This document shows, piece by piece, positions 1 through 6,865 of a stretch of DNA of 33,694 bases. The stretch comes from Nitrososphaeraceae archaeon (GTDB lineage Archaea; Thermoproteota; Nitrososphaeria; Nitrososphaerales; Nitrososphaeraceae): contig WHTU01000036.1 of assembly GCA_009377575.1 (NCBI GenBank), positions 855 to 34,548 on the forward strand, in the 5' to 3' direction. Below the pieces are notes generated by a model. The model had not been told where the DNA came from. It did no database searches and was given only the letters and a program-made list of their open reading frames with translations. Numbering within the stretch: position 1 is the stretch's first letter; each line of letters starts with the position of its first letter. Both the position numbers and the translations under genes were made by a program.

Positions 1-94
1 ATACACCAAGTGGTACTCCTTTACCATCTACCAGAATACTACGTTTTGTACCCGATTTAGCTCTGTCTGTGGGATTTGGTCCTGTGCTTTTTTC
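1..94 (-). pseudogene. IS5 transposase, start of catalytic half (partial, other frame)
   Basis: On the minus strand, in a frame different from the upstream transposase part, the sequence reads GEKSTGPNPTDRAKSGTKRS and continues ILVDGKGVPLGV to the window edge. This is the conserved opening of the IS5 DDE domain. Relative to the upstream frame it is +1 (equivalently -2), and the change of frame falls at the homopolymer run GGGGGAAAAAA. Programmed slippage at such a run is known for several IS families, but a simple indel in a decaying copy is equally possible. The catalytic residues are outside the window. Confidence 0.7.
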
Positions 95-458
95 CCCCAA
101 GAGGTGCTTTTGTAATGACACCATCCATAGCCTGCCATTTCCAATCGATCCCAGTTTTTTTATCGTACTTAGCCAATCCATCGATCCACATTCGCTTGAA
201 AATACCAGCCTTTCTCCACTCCTGGAATCTGTCATGTACTGTACTTGAAGCACCAAGACTTCTAGGTAGAGCATTCCACTGACAGCCTGTACGTAGTACG
301 TAGAAAATAGCACTCATAGCCTTCCTGTCATCCATTCTTGGACGACCAGTCTTCCTCTTCTTCTTCCTACGTATTGCCTGCAGCAATGGAATGATCCTAT
401 CCCATACAACGTCAGGTATGCAGTACGAGGAATCAACTCCAGTAACCTCTGATATCAA
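57..458 (-). CDS. IS5-family transposase, N-terminal part (OrfA-like)
   Basis: This 133-residue protein looks like the N-terminal half of an IS5-family transposase. It shows the family's early WDRIIPLL block, then GRPRMDDRKAMSAIFYVLRT and GCQWNALPR, followed by a helix containing VHDRFQEWRKAGIF. In intact IS5 transposases this helix-turn-helix region precedes the DDE catalytic half. The start is a TTG at 456-458; no better start is visible. The frame stays open past the G5A6 run at positions 88-98, but the family motif following APLGG (EK.TGPNPTDR) lies in a different frame. The catalytic half is therefore either reached by frameshifting or separated by an indel. The rest of the element lies beyond the left edge of the window. 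Family assignment is confident; activity is doubtful. Confidence 0.85.
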   Translation of the reverse strand: MISEVTGVDSSYCIPDVVWDRIIPLLQAIRRKKKRKTGRPRMDDRKAMSAIFYVLRTGCQWNALPRSLGASSTVHDRFQEWRKAGIFKRMWIDGLAKYDKKTGIDWKWQAMDGVITKAPLGGKKHRTKSHRQS

Positions 459-535
459 TACAAATTGAGAAGAGAAAGCGGTACAGCTTAGCTTTATCGA
501 TTAAATGCAGTTTGCATAAAACTCAATTAAAATCA

Positions 536-558
536 ACCACTTTTCGGATGGGTTCTTA
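536..558. repeat. candidate outer end of the IS5-type element
   Basis: Upstream of the transposase start, on the outward side, the minus strand carries AACCCATCCGAAAAGTGG beside a CTAA/TTAG motif. A sequence at this distance (about 100 bp) from the OrfA start is where an IS5 terminal inverted repeat and a YTAR-type target would sit. The partner end is outside the window, so this is a position-based guess. Confidence 0.35.
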
Positions 559-597
559 GCTAAATTAAACTATAACAAGTTGAATTAGAACAGTCAC

Positions 598-1345
598 CTA
601 TGATAGAGGTAAATTCATAATGGTATATCTGAGTTCACTGCCTTGTGGTGGAGGAGTAGTGCATCGTATTGTGAAGAAGCCACTGAGAGAGCCTAATGCC
701 TCACATTGACTATTTGAATCAGTGTCTCCTACATTAATTACTACTGCGTTTGGACCTGAAACAGCTTCATCGATTATGATAAAATCTGTTTCCATTCCAT
801 CGGGGTTCCAACCAAATGAATCTCCTATCGCATCATCATGCAAAAATCTTGAGATCATAAATGTTGGATCTAGATCGTTACTAGTCACAGTTCCATCGGC
901 TATTTTTCCTGAAGTAATAGCATTATTTGCAATTTGGCTATTATCTATCTGTTTCATATTGTACACGGCAGAAGGTGTAGGTCCATCAATTATAGTATTG
1001 CTAGGATTCCGAGTTGTAATTGTAACTATATAGTCTGTGCCGGATTTTTCGGGTTTGCAATATATGATAATTCTAGTCTAGTCTTTATACCTGCAGGTAC
1101 ATTAACAGGATTAGCCACTATATGATACCTGACCAGCACCAATTCCTACAGCTTCAACAAAGAGTGCTGCAGCTACATAAGTACCTGGAGGAAAGGCGAC
1201 CTGTACCTTTTCGATAATGCCCGATGTGCTCACCCCACAGAATGAGGATATAAAATGGGAGCATATTCTTGGAACAATACAGTTATTACGAAAATTTCAG
1301 TTGGTTCTGTGCGATAAGCATACTGGAAATACCCTGACGGATTTG
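598..1345 (-). pseudogene. frameshifted paralogue of the 352-residue secreted protein
   Basis: The last 122 codons (598-966) are intact and closely match the C-terminus of the protein at 25980-27038, including KIADGTV.SNDLDP, FGWNPDG, ETDFII and PPPQGSELRYTI. Homology continues upstream but in changing frames. TDYIVTITT is in the main frame, while RLELSYIANPKNPA is in another. ANPVNVPAGIKTRLE, VEAVGIGAG and IEKVQVAFPPGTY follow, matching LNPVSIPEGTKIRLE, VEREGIGHG and IKFIDITFPAGT of the intact copy. At least one frameshift lies near 1040, with others further up, and the N-terminal membrane segment is not found. This is a decayed duplicate; the 122-codon tail alone is unlikely to be a functional exported protein because it has no signal peptide. 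Confidence 0.8.
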
Positions 1346-1387
1346 AAAGTGAATCGGCCTTCGAACCTTGACCCACATTAGTATTCG

Positions 1388-1757
1388 CTACAAAACTTCA
1401 ATACTCTGGTATTTGATGAAAGAGGTCAACGTTGCATCGCCATCATTACTGTCATTATCATTGCCGTTGCTACTGCCATTGCCATTATTATCCTTATCAA
1501 CACCTTTATCCTCTGCTATGAATATTCCTAAGGTCTGAGCAATAACTTTGCCAGAAGGATCCTGTCAATCTGAGTTCTGCCATTGAAGAGTGAGGTCATA
1601 TGTGTCTGTCTCATCCTCTTCTTCTTCTATACTATCACTTATTATGAATATTGTAAATGTCGATTTGCTGCCAGATCATGTAGTATGAGGATCGGTATAG
1701 GTAAACCGTGAGCCCAGTATACTTCCTGGTTGATCACAAAATGAAGCAGAGGGACAA
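1388..1757 (-). pseudogene. stop-interrupted fragment of an unrecognised gene
   Basis: One minus-strand frame reads through this interval as protein-like sequence (CDQPGSILGSRFTYTDPHTT, then SGSKSTFTIFIISDS, an EEEEDETD acidic run, QDPSGKVIAQTLGIFIAEDK, and a low-complexity NGNGSSNGNDNDSNDGD stretch) and ends at a TAG at 1388-1390. Two in-frame TGA codons interrupt it, both where tryptophan (TGG) would fit (PHTT-TGA-SGS and QNSD-TGA-QDPS). The fragment stops where sequence homologous to the discoidin gene begins (about 1758). I do not recognise the family. The acidic Asn/Asp/Gly composition fits an extracellular protein. It reads as an inactivated gene truncated by rearrangement. Confidence 0.55.
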
Positions 1758-2021
1758 GGGATCTAGTAAGAATACCTGCAGTGTAGATATTGCATGGTTC
1801 TTAGGTAAAGTTAGAGAATTCAAATTTGATATATCTATATCAAATGATGGTACGTCATTTACAAAGGTACGCAGTGGTACAAGCAGTGGAACTACAACAG
1901 CTTTTGAGAAATATATACTACCAGCAGGCACAGAAGCAAGATACATAAGAATTACTGTGAATGGTAACGATGTAACGACTTATGGAAACACCGCGGAGAT
2001 AGCTGTATTTGGATCGGCCGG
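1758..2021 (+). pseudogene. fragment of a discoidin (F5/8 type C) domain gene
   Basis: This stretch is almost the same, base for base, as 31417-31686, the second discoidin domain of the intact 643-residue exported protein. It encodes CSVDIAWFLGKVREFKFD, then VRSGTSSGTTTAFEKY and LPAGTEARYIRITVNGNDVT, and ends in EIAVFGSAG. It lacks two codons present in the right-hand copy. The frame is open from a GTG at 1708 to a stop at 2208, but the first 17 codons come from the opposite strand of a different broken gene and the last 60 or so (TLAGSDAEAYEKFDVSYSEK onward) match nothing I know. There is no signal peptide and only about two thirds of one domain. I regard it as a duplicated gene scrap, not a functional protein. 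Confidence 0.75.
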
Positions 2022-2211
2022 CGAGTCGTCTCCCACTCTTGCCGGTAGCGACGCTGAGGCGTATGAGAAATTTGACGTAAGCTATTCCGAAAAACTGATT
2101 GTTCAGTCGAACAGATGCAATAATCACCTCGAGAATCATAGATTCTACTCGGTTATAGATTTTCCTCATAACGATGAAAACATAAGGAACTCGCTTACTC
2201 CCAATTAAAAG

Positions 2212-2219
2212 AATATAAG
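2212..2219 (+). promoter_or_regulatory. TATA-like box upstream of the first C5-epimerase gene
   Basis: AATATAAG, preceded by an A-rich stretch, lies about 70 bases before the ATG at 2285. It implies transcription from roughly 2240 and a short leader. The call rests on sequence resemblance only. Confidence 0.35.
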
Positions 2220-2284
2220 TAGCCATGGCTCTAATTCTAGGTGAAGTTTACTAGATTCTGAGGAAGCTAAGAGAATTCAGGAGA

Positions 2285-3694
2285 ATGTCAACAACCTATA
2301 CACCTGCAATATCGTTGTGCGCTGTGTTAGTCATTACGTCTCTGTATATGGCTAATCAAGAGGTTTCTCAGACGGTGGATTCTACTGTTAGGATCATTCC
2401 AGATAATTCCAGTATTCCTTTCGTAGATTATGGGTATCATGCTGAGACTTACATTGGTCGTCAGAGGAATCCAGTTAGTATTGCTCACTCAGCTCTCGAG
2501 CACCATGAATCTTATAATAGAAGTCATGATAATGTCTATTTGCAAAAATTTCTCAATAATTCCGATTGGCTAGTAGAGAATACAGTTTCCCACGGTAACT
2601 ACTCTCTATTTGAATATCAGTTTCCTTGGCCTAGATACGATCTATTGCCTCCATGGCACTCAGGTATGGCACAGGCCCTTGCTTTAGAAGCGTTGATCAA
2701 AGCCTATGATGTTACCAATGACAAACGATACCTCAATACTTCGAAACAGCTATTAAATGCCTTCTTTATTGAAGTTAAGGATGGAGGAGTCACCTATAAA
2801 ACGCCAAATGACGGATGGTGGTATGAGGAATATGCTAAACCTGGAGCGATAGAGTCAAGAGTATTGAATGGACACACATTCGCTTTGTTAGGAATTCACA
2901 AATATTATGAATATACCCAGGATCCCGTTGCCAAATACCTTTTTAACCAAGGTATTCTTACTTTAAAGAAGAACCTTCCATCCTATGAATTTACCTTGGG
3001 AGGGGGACAATATTCAACTTATGATATTCTGAATAACGAGGTAGCTGCACCCATATTTTACCATATTGCTCAGACAAGCCATCTTGGTCAATTATACGAA
3101 ATCACAGGAGAAGAAATCTTTAAGACCTATCACGATAAGTGGACTTATTTCAGTCTACCCGAAGGTATTGCACAAGCACTAGGAACTTATCACGATCCAA
3201 AAAAAATACAACTAAGTCTAGTTACAGCAGATGAAGATTTTGTTCCAGTAGAAGAGAGCCGCCTAAAGATACAAAACACTGAAAATAGCAGCGGTAATGG
3301 CAATATGCCTGCTAAGTTTCGCATTGAAGGAGATGGGGGTAACAAAACTGCTCAGTTTACAGCATCACAGAGATTCAACTACATAGGCAAGAATATTTCT
3401 GTTACCCTGGGAGATCAGATTAAATCATTCACTAACTTGAACATTTCGTTTGTAGTAATTAGAGAAGGACATAGTGAGAAGAATAATGTAATATTCCTTC
3501 ATAGGCCTATAACTGACGGATGGAATGACGAGATCAACTATTTCATCGGAATTGGCAGTAATTCGTCTAAATCGGTCTCTGTACGGGATCTTTTCGGACA
3601 TGCTGACGAATACATGATAATCAGACAAATAGGTATAGAAGTTCCTGAAAATGCATGTGTTAATTCCATGGAATTTGAAGTCGAATTTAACTAA
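2285..3694 (+). CDS. exported D-glucuronyl C5-epimerase-family protein with C-terminal extension
   Basis: The 469-residue product begins with a hydrophobic segment (residues 8-22) that should act as signal or anchor, so it probably works outside the cell. Residues about 45-290 match the C-terminal catalytic domain of D-glucuronyl C5-epimerases, which convert D-glucuronate to L-iduronate within a polymer such as heparosan. Visible blocks shared with vertebrate GLCE are PPWHSGMAQ (GLCE has PGWYSAMAQ), WWYEEY (residues 178-183), RVLNG (192-196), STYD (244-247), YH...H..QL (from 259) and EEIFKTYHDKW. These include the tyrosines at the positions thought to be catalytic in GLCE (here Y180, Y246, Y259). 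Residues about 300-469 form an extra beta-rich region I do not recognise. A paralogue without that region lies at 5233-6168. Family confidence is high; the true substrate is unknown. Confidence 0.88.
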   Translation: MSTTYTPAISLCAVLVITSLYMANQEVSQTVDSTVRIIPDNSSIPFVDYGYHAETYIGRQRNPVSIAHSALEHHESYNRSHDNVYLQKFLNNSDWLVENTVSHGNYSLFEYQFPWPRYDLLPPWHSGMAQALALEALIKAYDVTNDKRYLNTSKQLLNAFFIEVKDGGVTYKTPNDGWWYEEYAKPGAIESRVLNGHTFALLGIHKYYEYTQDPVAKYLFNQGILTLKKNLPSYEFTLGGGQYSTYDILNNEVAAPIFYHIAQTSHLGQLYEITGEEIFKTYHDKWTYFSLPEGIAQALGTYHDPKKIQLSLVTADEDFVPVEESRLKIQNTENSSGNGNMPAKFRIEGDGGNKTAQFTASQRFNYIGKNISVTLGDQIKSFTNLNISFVVIREGHSEKNNVIFLHRPITDGWNDEINYFIGIGSNSSKSVSVRDLFGHADEYMIIRQIGIEVPENACVNSMEFEVEFN

Positions 3695-3947
3695 CAACAA
3701 AAAAGCAGTATGTATCGAGGTAACAGAGTGATGCGTGCTAATGTACTGATAAATCTTAATACACTTAACTCGACAATATCGCATGATTTTGTATAAGCCC
3801 TAGCCTAAAATTTCAAATCACGAAGGTCTGTCTGAACATCATTGAACTTCTAGTGGTTATGATCCCACTTCTGACACGTGAAAACATTAGAAATATATGC
3901 ACTTTCCAGATCACCGAGATAAAGTTACTTATTGGATAGGTAAATGA

Positions 3948-3953
3948 TTTTTT
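3948..3953 (+). terminator. T6 tract, possible archaeal terminator
   Basis: A run of six T on the plus strand lies in the gap between the convergent C5-epimerase and CHRD genes, about 250 bases after the former's stop. Archaeal termination commonly uses oligo-T tracts without a hairpin. The distance makes the assignment weak. Confidence 0.25.
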
Positions 3954-3987
3954 CTATCCCTGCTTTTAAAACTTTGTCGATGAGGCT

Positions 3988-4596
3988 TTATGCGCCATCG
4001 TTATTGCTATTGTCACTGTTTTCCTGGTTGTTCACTTCTAGGATCTCTTCTATAGTACCTCTAATCTCTCCGTCTGGATTCGCTACCGTGTGTACGTTAA
4101 CATATGTTCTCCCTTGCTCCATAAGGGTTATCAAGCTACTGATATTCTGCCCAAGATTCTGCCAAACCAACGCCTCTTGTTCTGGTAATTCGGCCTCAAC
4201 GTCTTCAATTGTAAAATCACCATCAGTCAGACTTCCATCTACTTCATCCGTAGGTTCATCGTCATCATACAAGGTTACCAAGATTGGCCCATTTCGCATT
4301 GGATTTCCCCAATGGATGTGTGCAGAATCGACTCCCTCAATGCCTTGAACTTCTAAGTCGTATGACACCTCATCGCCGTCTTCATTCAGTGTTAATGTTG
4401 CTTGACCTGATGCATTTGTAATAACCGGAGGTATTTCAGCTTGCCCAGTAAGATTCGCTGTAAATTCTTGCTCCTGTCCTTCTCCTGTATCATCTTGTGC
4501 ATAAGCTACGTCAGTTACCGGTATAACTCCAATCTGTGTAAAAACTGTAAAGCTCAGTGTAATTAGCATGATCAAAAAGATTATATTGCATCTCAT
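3988..4596 (-). CDS. secreted CHRD-domain protein
   Basis: The 202-residue product starts with a clear signal peptide (hydrophobic core to about residue 20, cleavage plausible after DVAYA, residue 33). The mature protein is one CHRD domain (chordin-type, PF07452), from about residue 42 to 185. Diagnostic features are FTANLTGQAEIPPV at the start, GQATLTLNEDGDEVSYDL, the histidine pair in AHIHWG, and YVNVHTVANPDGEIRG near the end. The tail is rich in Asn and Asp. CHRD domains occur in exported proteins of bacteria and archaea, but their biochemical role is not established. The gene is convergent with the first C5-epimerase gene. A TATA-like box about 27 bases before the ATG suggests a leaderless transcript. 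Confidence 0.93.
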   Translation of the reverse strand: MRCNIIFLIMLITLSFTVFTQIGVIPVTDVAYAQDDTGEGQEQEFTANLTGQAEIPPVITNASGQATLTLNEDGDEVSYDLEVQGIEGVDSAHIHWGNPMRNGPILVTLYDDDEPTDEVDGSLTDGDFTIEDVEAELPEQEALVWQNLGQNISSLITLMEQGRTYVNVHTVANPDGEIRGTIEEILEVNNQENSDNSNNDGA

Positions 4597-4618
4597 TAAG
4601 GTGAGTAGATGAATAGAT

Positions 4619-4628
4619 CTATAAAAGT
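4619..4628 (-). promoter_or_regulatory. TATA-like box of the CHRD gene
   Basis: The minus strand reads ACTTTTATAG, centred about 27 bases upstream of the ATG at 4596. With the usual archaeal TATA-to-start spacing, transcription would begin at or next to the start codon, giving a leaderless mRNA. Confidence 0.5.
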
Positions 4629-4683
4629 ATTAAGCAAGATAACAGTGCTTCAGCCTATGCACATGAATACCTAATTGTTGTAC

Positions 4684-5010
4684 TTACACAGATAGGTTAC
4701 ATTTCTGATTACCTACATGGGTTACACTTTGCTGCTTAGGTCCTTTATCTATAGTGGATGTAATTAATCTTTGTAGAAACATCTCTGATGGAGTAAGACC
4801 ATTGATTCCGCCATGTTCCCTAGCTTCATTGTATGCTTTAACAAACATATCATACCTTAGTTTACCATCATCAATGTTTGGTATATCTTCTAATGCTAGA
4901 AATTCATTCTTTACTATCTTGTTGTATGCTTCTATTTTCCCCTGCAGCTGTGGATAGGAATTTGGAATTCGTTTATCCTTGATATGATTATGTACCTGTC
5001 TGGAAGTACA
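4684..5010 (-). pseudogene. C-terminal remnant of an integrase-type (rve/DDE) transposase
   Basis: The minus strand encodes an uninterrupted tail typical of IS481/IS3-like transposases with an rve fold: SRQVHNHIKDKRIPNSYPQL, QGKIEAYNKIVKNEFLAL, then FVKAYNEAREHGGINGLTPS and EMFLQRL, ending at a TAA at 4684-4686. The order (P.L.GK.E..N...K.EF, then YNE..H.GI.GLTP.E) is that of the last catalytic block and the C-terminal end of such enzymes. The N-terminal helix-turn-helix and first catalytic aspartates are missing and no start codon is suitably placed. It is a dead fragment just upstream of the second C5-epimerase gene. Confidence 0.75.
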
Positions 5011-5232
5011 ACACCTAATATTGGTGTTATACAGTGTATGAGAAAATTATTTTGTGTTGCTACTTCTAAAGGAATTCGAACACATCTGTGTAGTTGCTAC
5101 TTTGTGACCGACAACGAGAATTTCATCATATAGGATCAATACCATGTTGTGTGTGTGGTTACATTCTTCTAGAAGATCCATAGAAGGCAAATCCTTTATG
5201 TAGCTGGTATTAAGAATAATGAGGATAGCACA

Positions 5233-6168
5233 ATGAAGCGTCTAGTTGTCATAGTTGTAATATCTTTGGGCATTGCATTGGTTATTACTACTCATACAGC
5301 TAATGAATGGATATTCAACACAGCATATTCTGCAAATATCATCAGGTATGATAATTCTAGCGTTCCTATTGTGGATTATGGATATAAAGGTGATATTTAC
5401 ATAGGACCTCAAAGAAATCCAATTACTGTTGCTCAGAAAGCCCTTGATTTTTACGATGGATACAATAGGACTCTGCAGAAGTTTCTCAATAATTCGGATT
5501 GGCTGGTAGAGAATGCAGTTTCATACGGCAATTACTCCCTTTTAGAATACCAATTTTTTTGGCCGGTATATGATGTGGAGCCGCCATGGCGGTCAGGTAT
5601 GGCACAGGGTCGCGCTTTAGAGGTCCTGATCAAGGCACATGAAATTACTGGTGATAAGAAATACCTTGATACTGCAAAAATGTTATTAAATGCATTTTTT
5701 GTTGAAGTCAAAGATGGTGGAGTCACTCGTAAAACTCCAAATGATGGATGGTGGTACGAGGAATACGCTTCATCGTCCAATGCTACGAAAGAAACAAGAG
5801 TACTTAACGGAATGGGATTTGCCTTGTTGGGTATTCAGAAGTATTATCAATATACTGGAGACGCGGCTGCAAAATTCCTTTTTGATCAGGGAGCAATTGC
5901 TGTAGCAAAAAGCTTACCGCGGTATGAATATGTCGACTATGAATATACTGAAGGAGCATATTCAACTTATGATATTCTTAATAATACAAGACCTGCTCCT
6001 TTAGCCTATCATAATATTCATGTAACCCAATTAGGCAAGCTCTATGATATTACAGGAGAAGAAATCTTTAAAACCTATCATGACAAATGGAGCAACCCCA
6101 AGTTGCCTGAAGTTATAGAAAAACAAGAAGAAAAAAAGCAGAGAAGTAATGCAACACAAGTAAAATAG
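5233..6168 (+). CDS. exported D-glucuronyl C5-epimerase-family protein, short form
   Basis: This 311-residue paralogue of the protein at 2285-3694 has an N-terminal hydrophobic segment (residues 4-20) that should export or anchor it. The epimerase domain occupies about residues 45-290. It shares the GLCE-like blocks PPWRSGMAQGRALE, WWYEEY (173-178), RVLNG (189-193), STYDILNN (244-251), AYH...H..QLGKLYDITG and EEIFKTYHDKW, so the likely catalytic tyrosines (Y175, Y246, Y259) are present. More than half of the positions agree with the longer protein by eye. It ends in a charged tail (EKQEEKKQRSN) and lacks the 170-residue C-terminal region of its partner. GAGG stands about 10 bases before the ATG. 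It would act on D-glucuronate (or a related uronate) in an external polysaccharide; substrate unproven. Confidence 0.88.
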   Translation: MKRLVVIVVISLGIALVITTHTANEWIFNTAYSANIIRYDNSSVPIVDYGYKGDIYIGPQRNPITVAQKALDFYDGYNRTLQKFLNNSDWLVENAVSYGNYSLLEYQFFWPVYDVEPPWRSGMAQGRALEVLIKAHEITGDKKYLDTAKMLLNAFFVEVKDGGVTRKTPNDGWWYEEYASSSNATKETRVLNGMGFALLGIQKYYQYTGDAAAKFLFDQGAIAVAKSLPRYEYVDYEYTEGAYSTYDILNNTRPAPLAYHNIHVTQLGKLYDITGEEIFKTYHDKWSNPKLPEVIEKQEEKKQRSNATQVK

Positions 6169-6276
6169 ATCCCGATATTATTCTTTTGAGAGGTCTTCAA
6201 TTTTAGATATTAAGTAATAGCAGGATATCATTAATCTGTGAACCTTCTGCACAATAATAATAAAATGATTCTAGAT

Positions 6277-6313
6277 TATGTAAAAGTAAATGTTATATAA
6301 TCTATGTAAAAGT
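6277..6313 (+). promoter_or_regulatory. direct repeats flanking a TATA-like box
   Basis: Two exact copies of TATGTAAAAGT (6277-6287 and 6303-6313) are spaced 26 bases start to start and enclose TTATATAA (6293-6300). This sits about 50 bases before the ATG at 6351. The arrangement fits a promoter with repeated operator half-sites, though in AT-rich sequence the repeats could be coincidental. Confidence 0.4.
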
Positions 6314-6350
6314 TTAAAGTATTCATTGGTGATCGCATAGCTAAGATTTG

Positions 6351-6623
6351 ATGAATCAATCGATCTTTCAAAGCTATTTAGATTATCCAGCTATTAAGGA
6401 GGTTCTTTTATTTAGTATCCGGACAAAATCCAAAGTTATACAACCTATTTTGAAATCTTTGCCTAAAGACGAATACGTATACGTACGTCTTACTCCTGGC
6501 CGAGCCAAACTCCTCGTCAGTAGTTCAGTCCTTGACTCGGGAGCCAGACAAGTCCAATTGGTTATTGCATGGCAACAAAATCAATTTTTGCTGGAAGGAA
6601 AAGATCCTGATGAACATAGTTGA
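6351..6623 (+). CDS. small protein of unknown function
   Basis: An open frame of 90 codons starts at ATG 6351 (a TTG directly before it is also possible). The product is soluble-looking, without signal peptide, membrane segment or cysteine pairs. It has an amphipathic first half (IFQSYLDYPAIKEVLL) and a beta-like middle (YVYVRLTPGRAKLLVSSS). I recognise no family. It stands alone between the second C5-epimerase gene and the glycan locus, in the same direction, and has a promoter-like region of its own. It may be a genuine small gene, but evidence is limited to an open frame and a promoter-like upstream region. Confidence 0.45.
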   Translation: MNQSIFQSYLDYPAIKEVLLFSIRTKSKVIQPILKSLPKDEYVYVRLTPGRAKLLVSSSVLDSGARQVQLVIAWQQNQFLLEGKDPDEHS

Positions 6624-6816
6624 TCCTAACCTAACTGGGCACAGGAAAAAACATGACAGCTCATACTCAAAAAGGGGAATGCATTAAGTTATTACAATTC
6701 ATCAATACCGATATTGATGGTTACAAAACTAAACTGATGTAGACATCGGTGGCCTGGTTAGCCGAAATAAGTTGATATAAGTCGAAAGGTGCTAGTGCAC
6801 CCCTTGGAGACGGGAA

Positions 6817-6825
6817 GACTTATAA
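6817..6825 (+). promoter_or_regulatory. TATA-like box of the first SDR gene
   Basis: GACTTATAAT lies about 45 bases before the ATG at 6866, placing a transcript start near 6848 and leaving a short leader that includes GGAG. Confidence 0.45.
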
Positions 6826-6865
6826 TCGAATGTATAAGACCTAGTACCCTAAATTGGAGAACGAG

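Noticed and set aside
5010-5028. AACACC...GGTGTT inverted repeat next to the transposase remnant
   Set aside because: Only six base pairs in AT-rich sequence; not convincingly an IS end or terminator.
6785-6812. Hairpin-like AAGGTGC...GCACCCCTT upstream of the first SDR gene
   Set aside because: The stem needs bulges, the loop is short, and nothing links it to a known riboswitch or leader structure.
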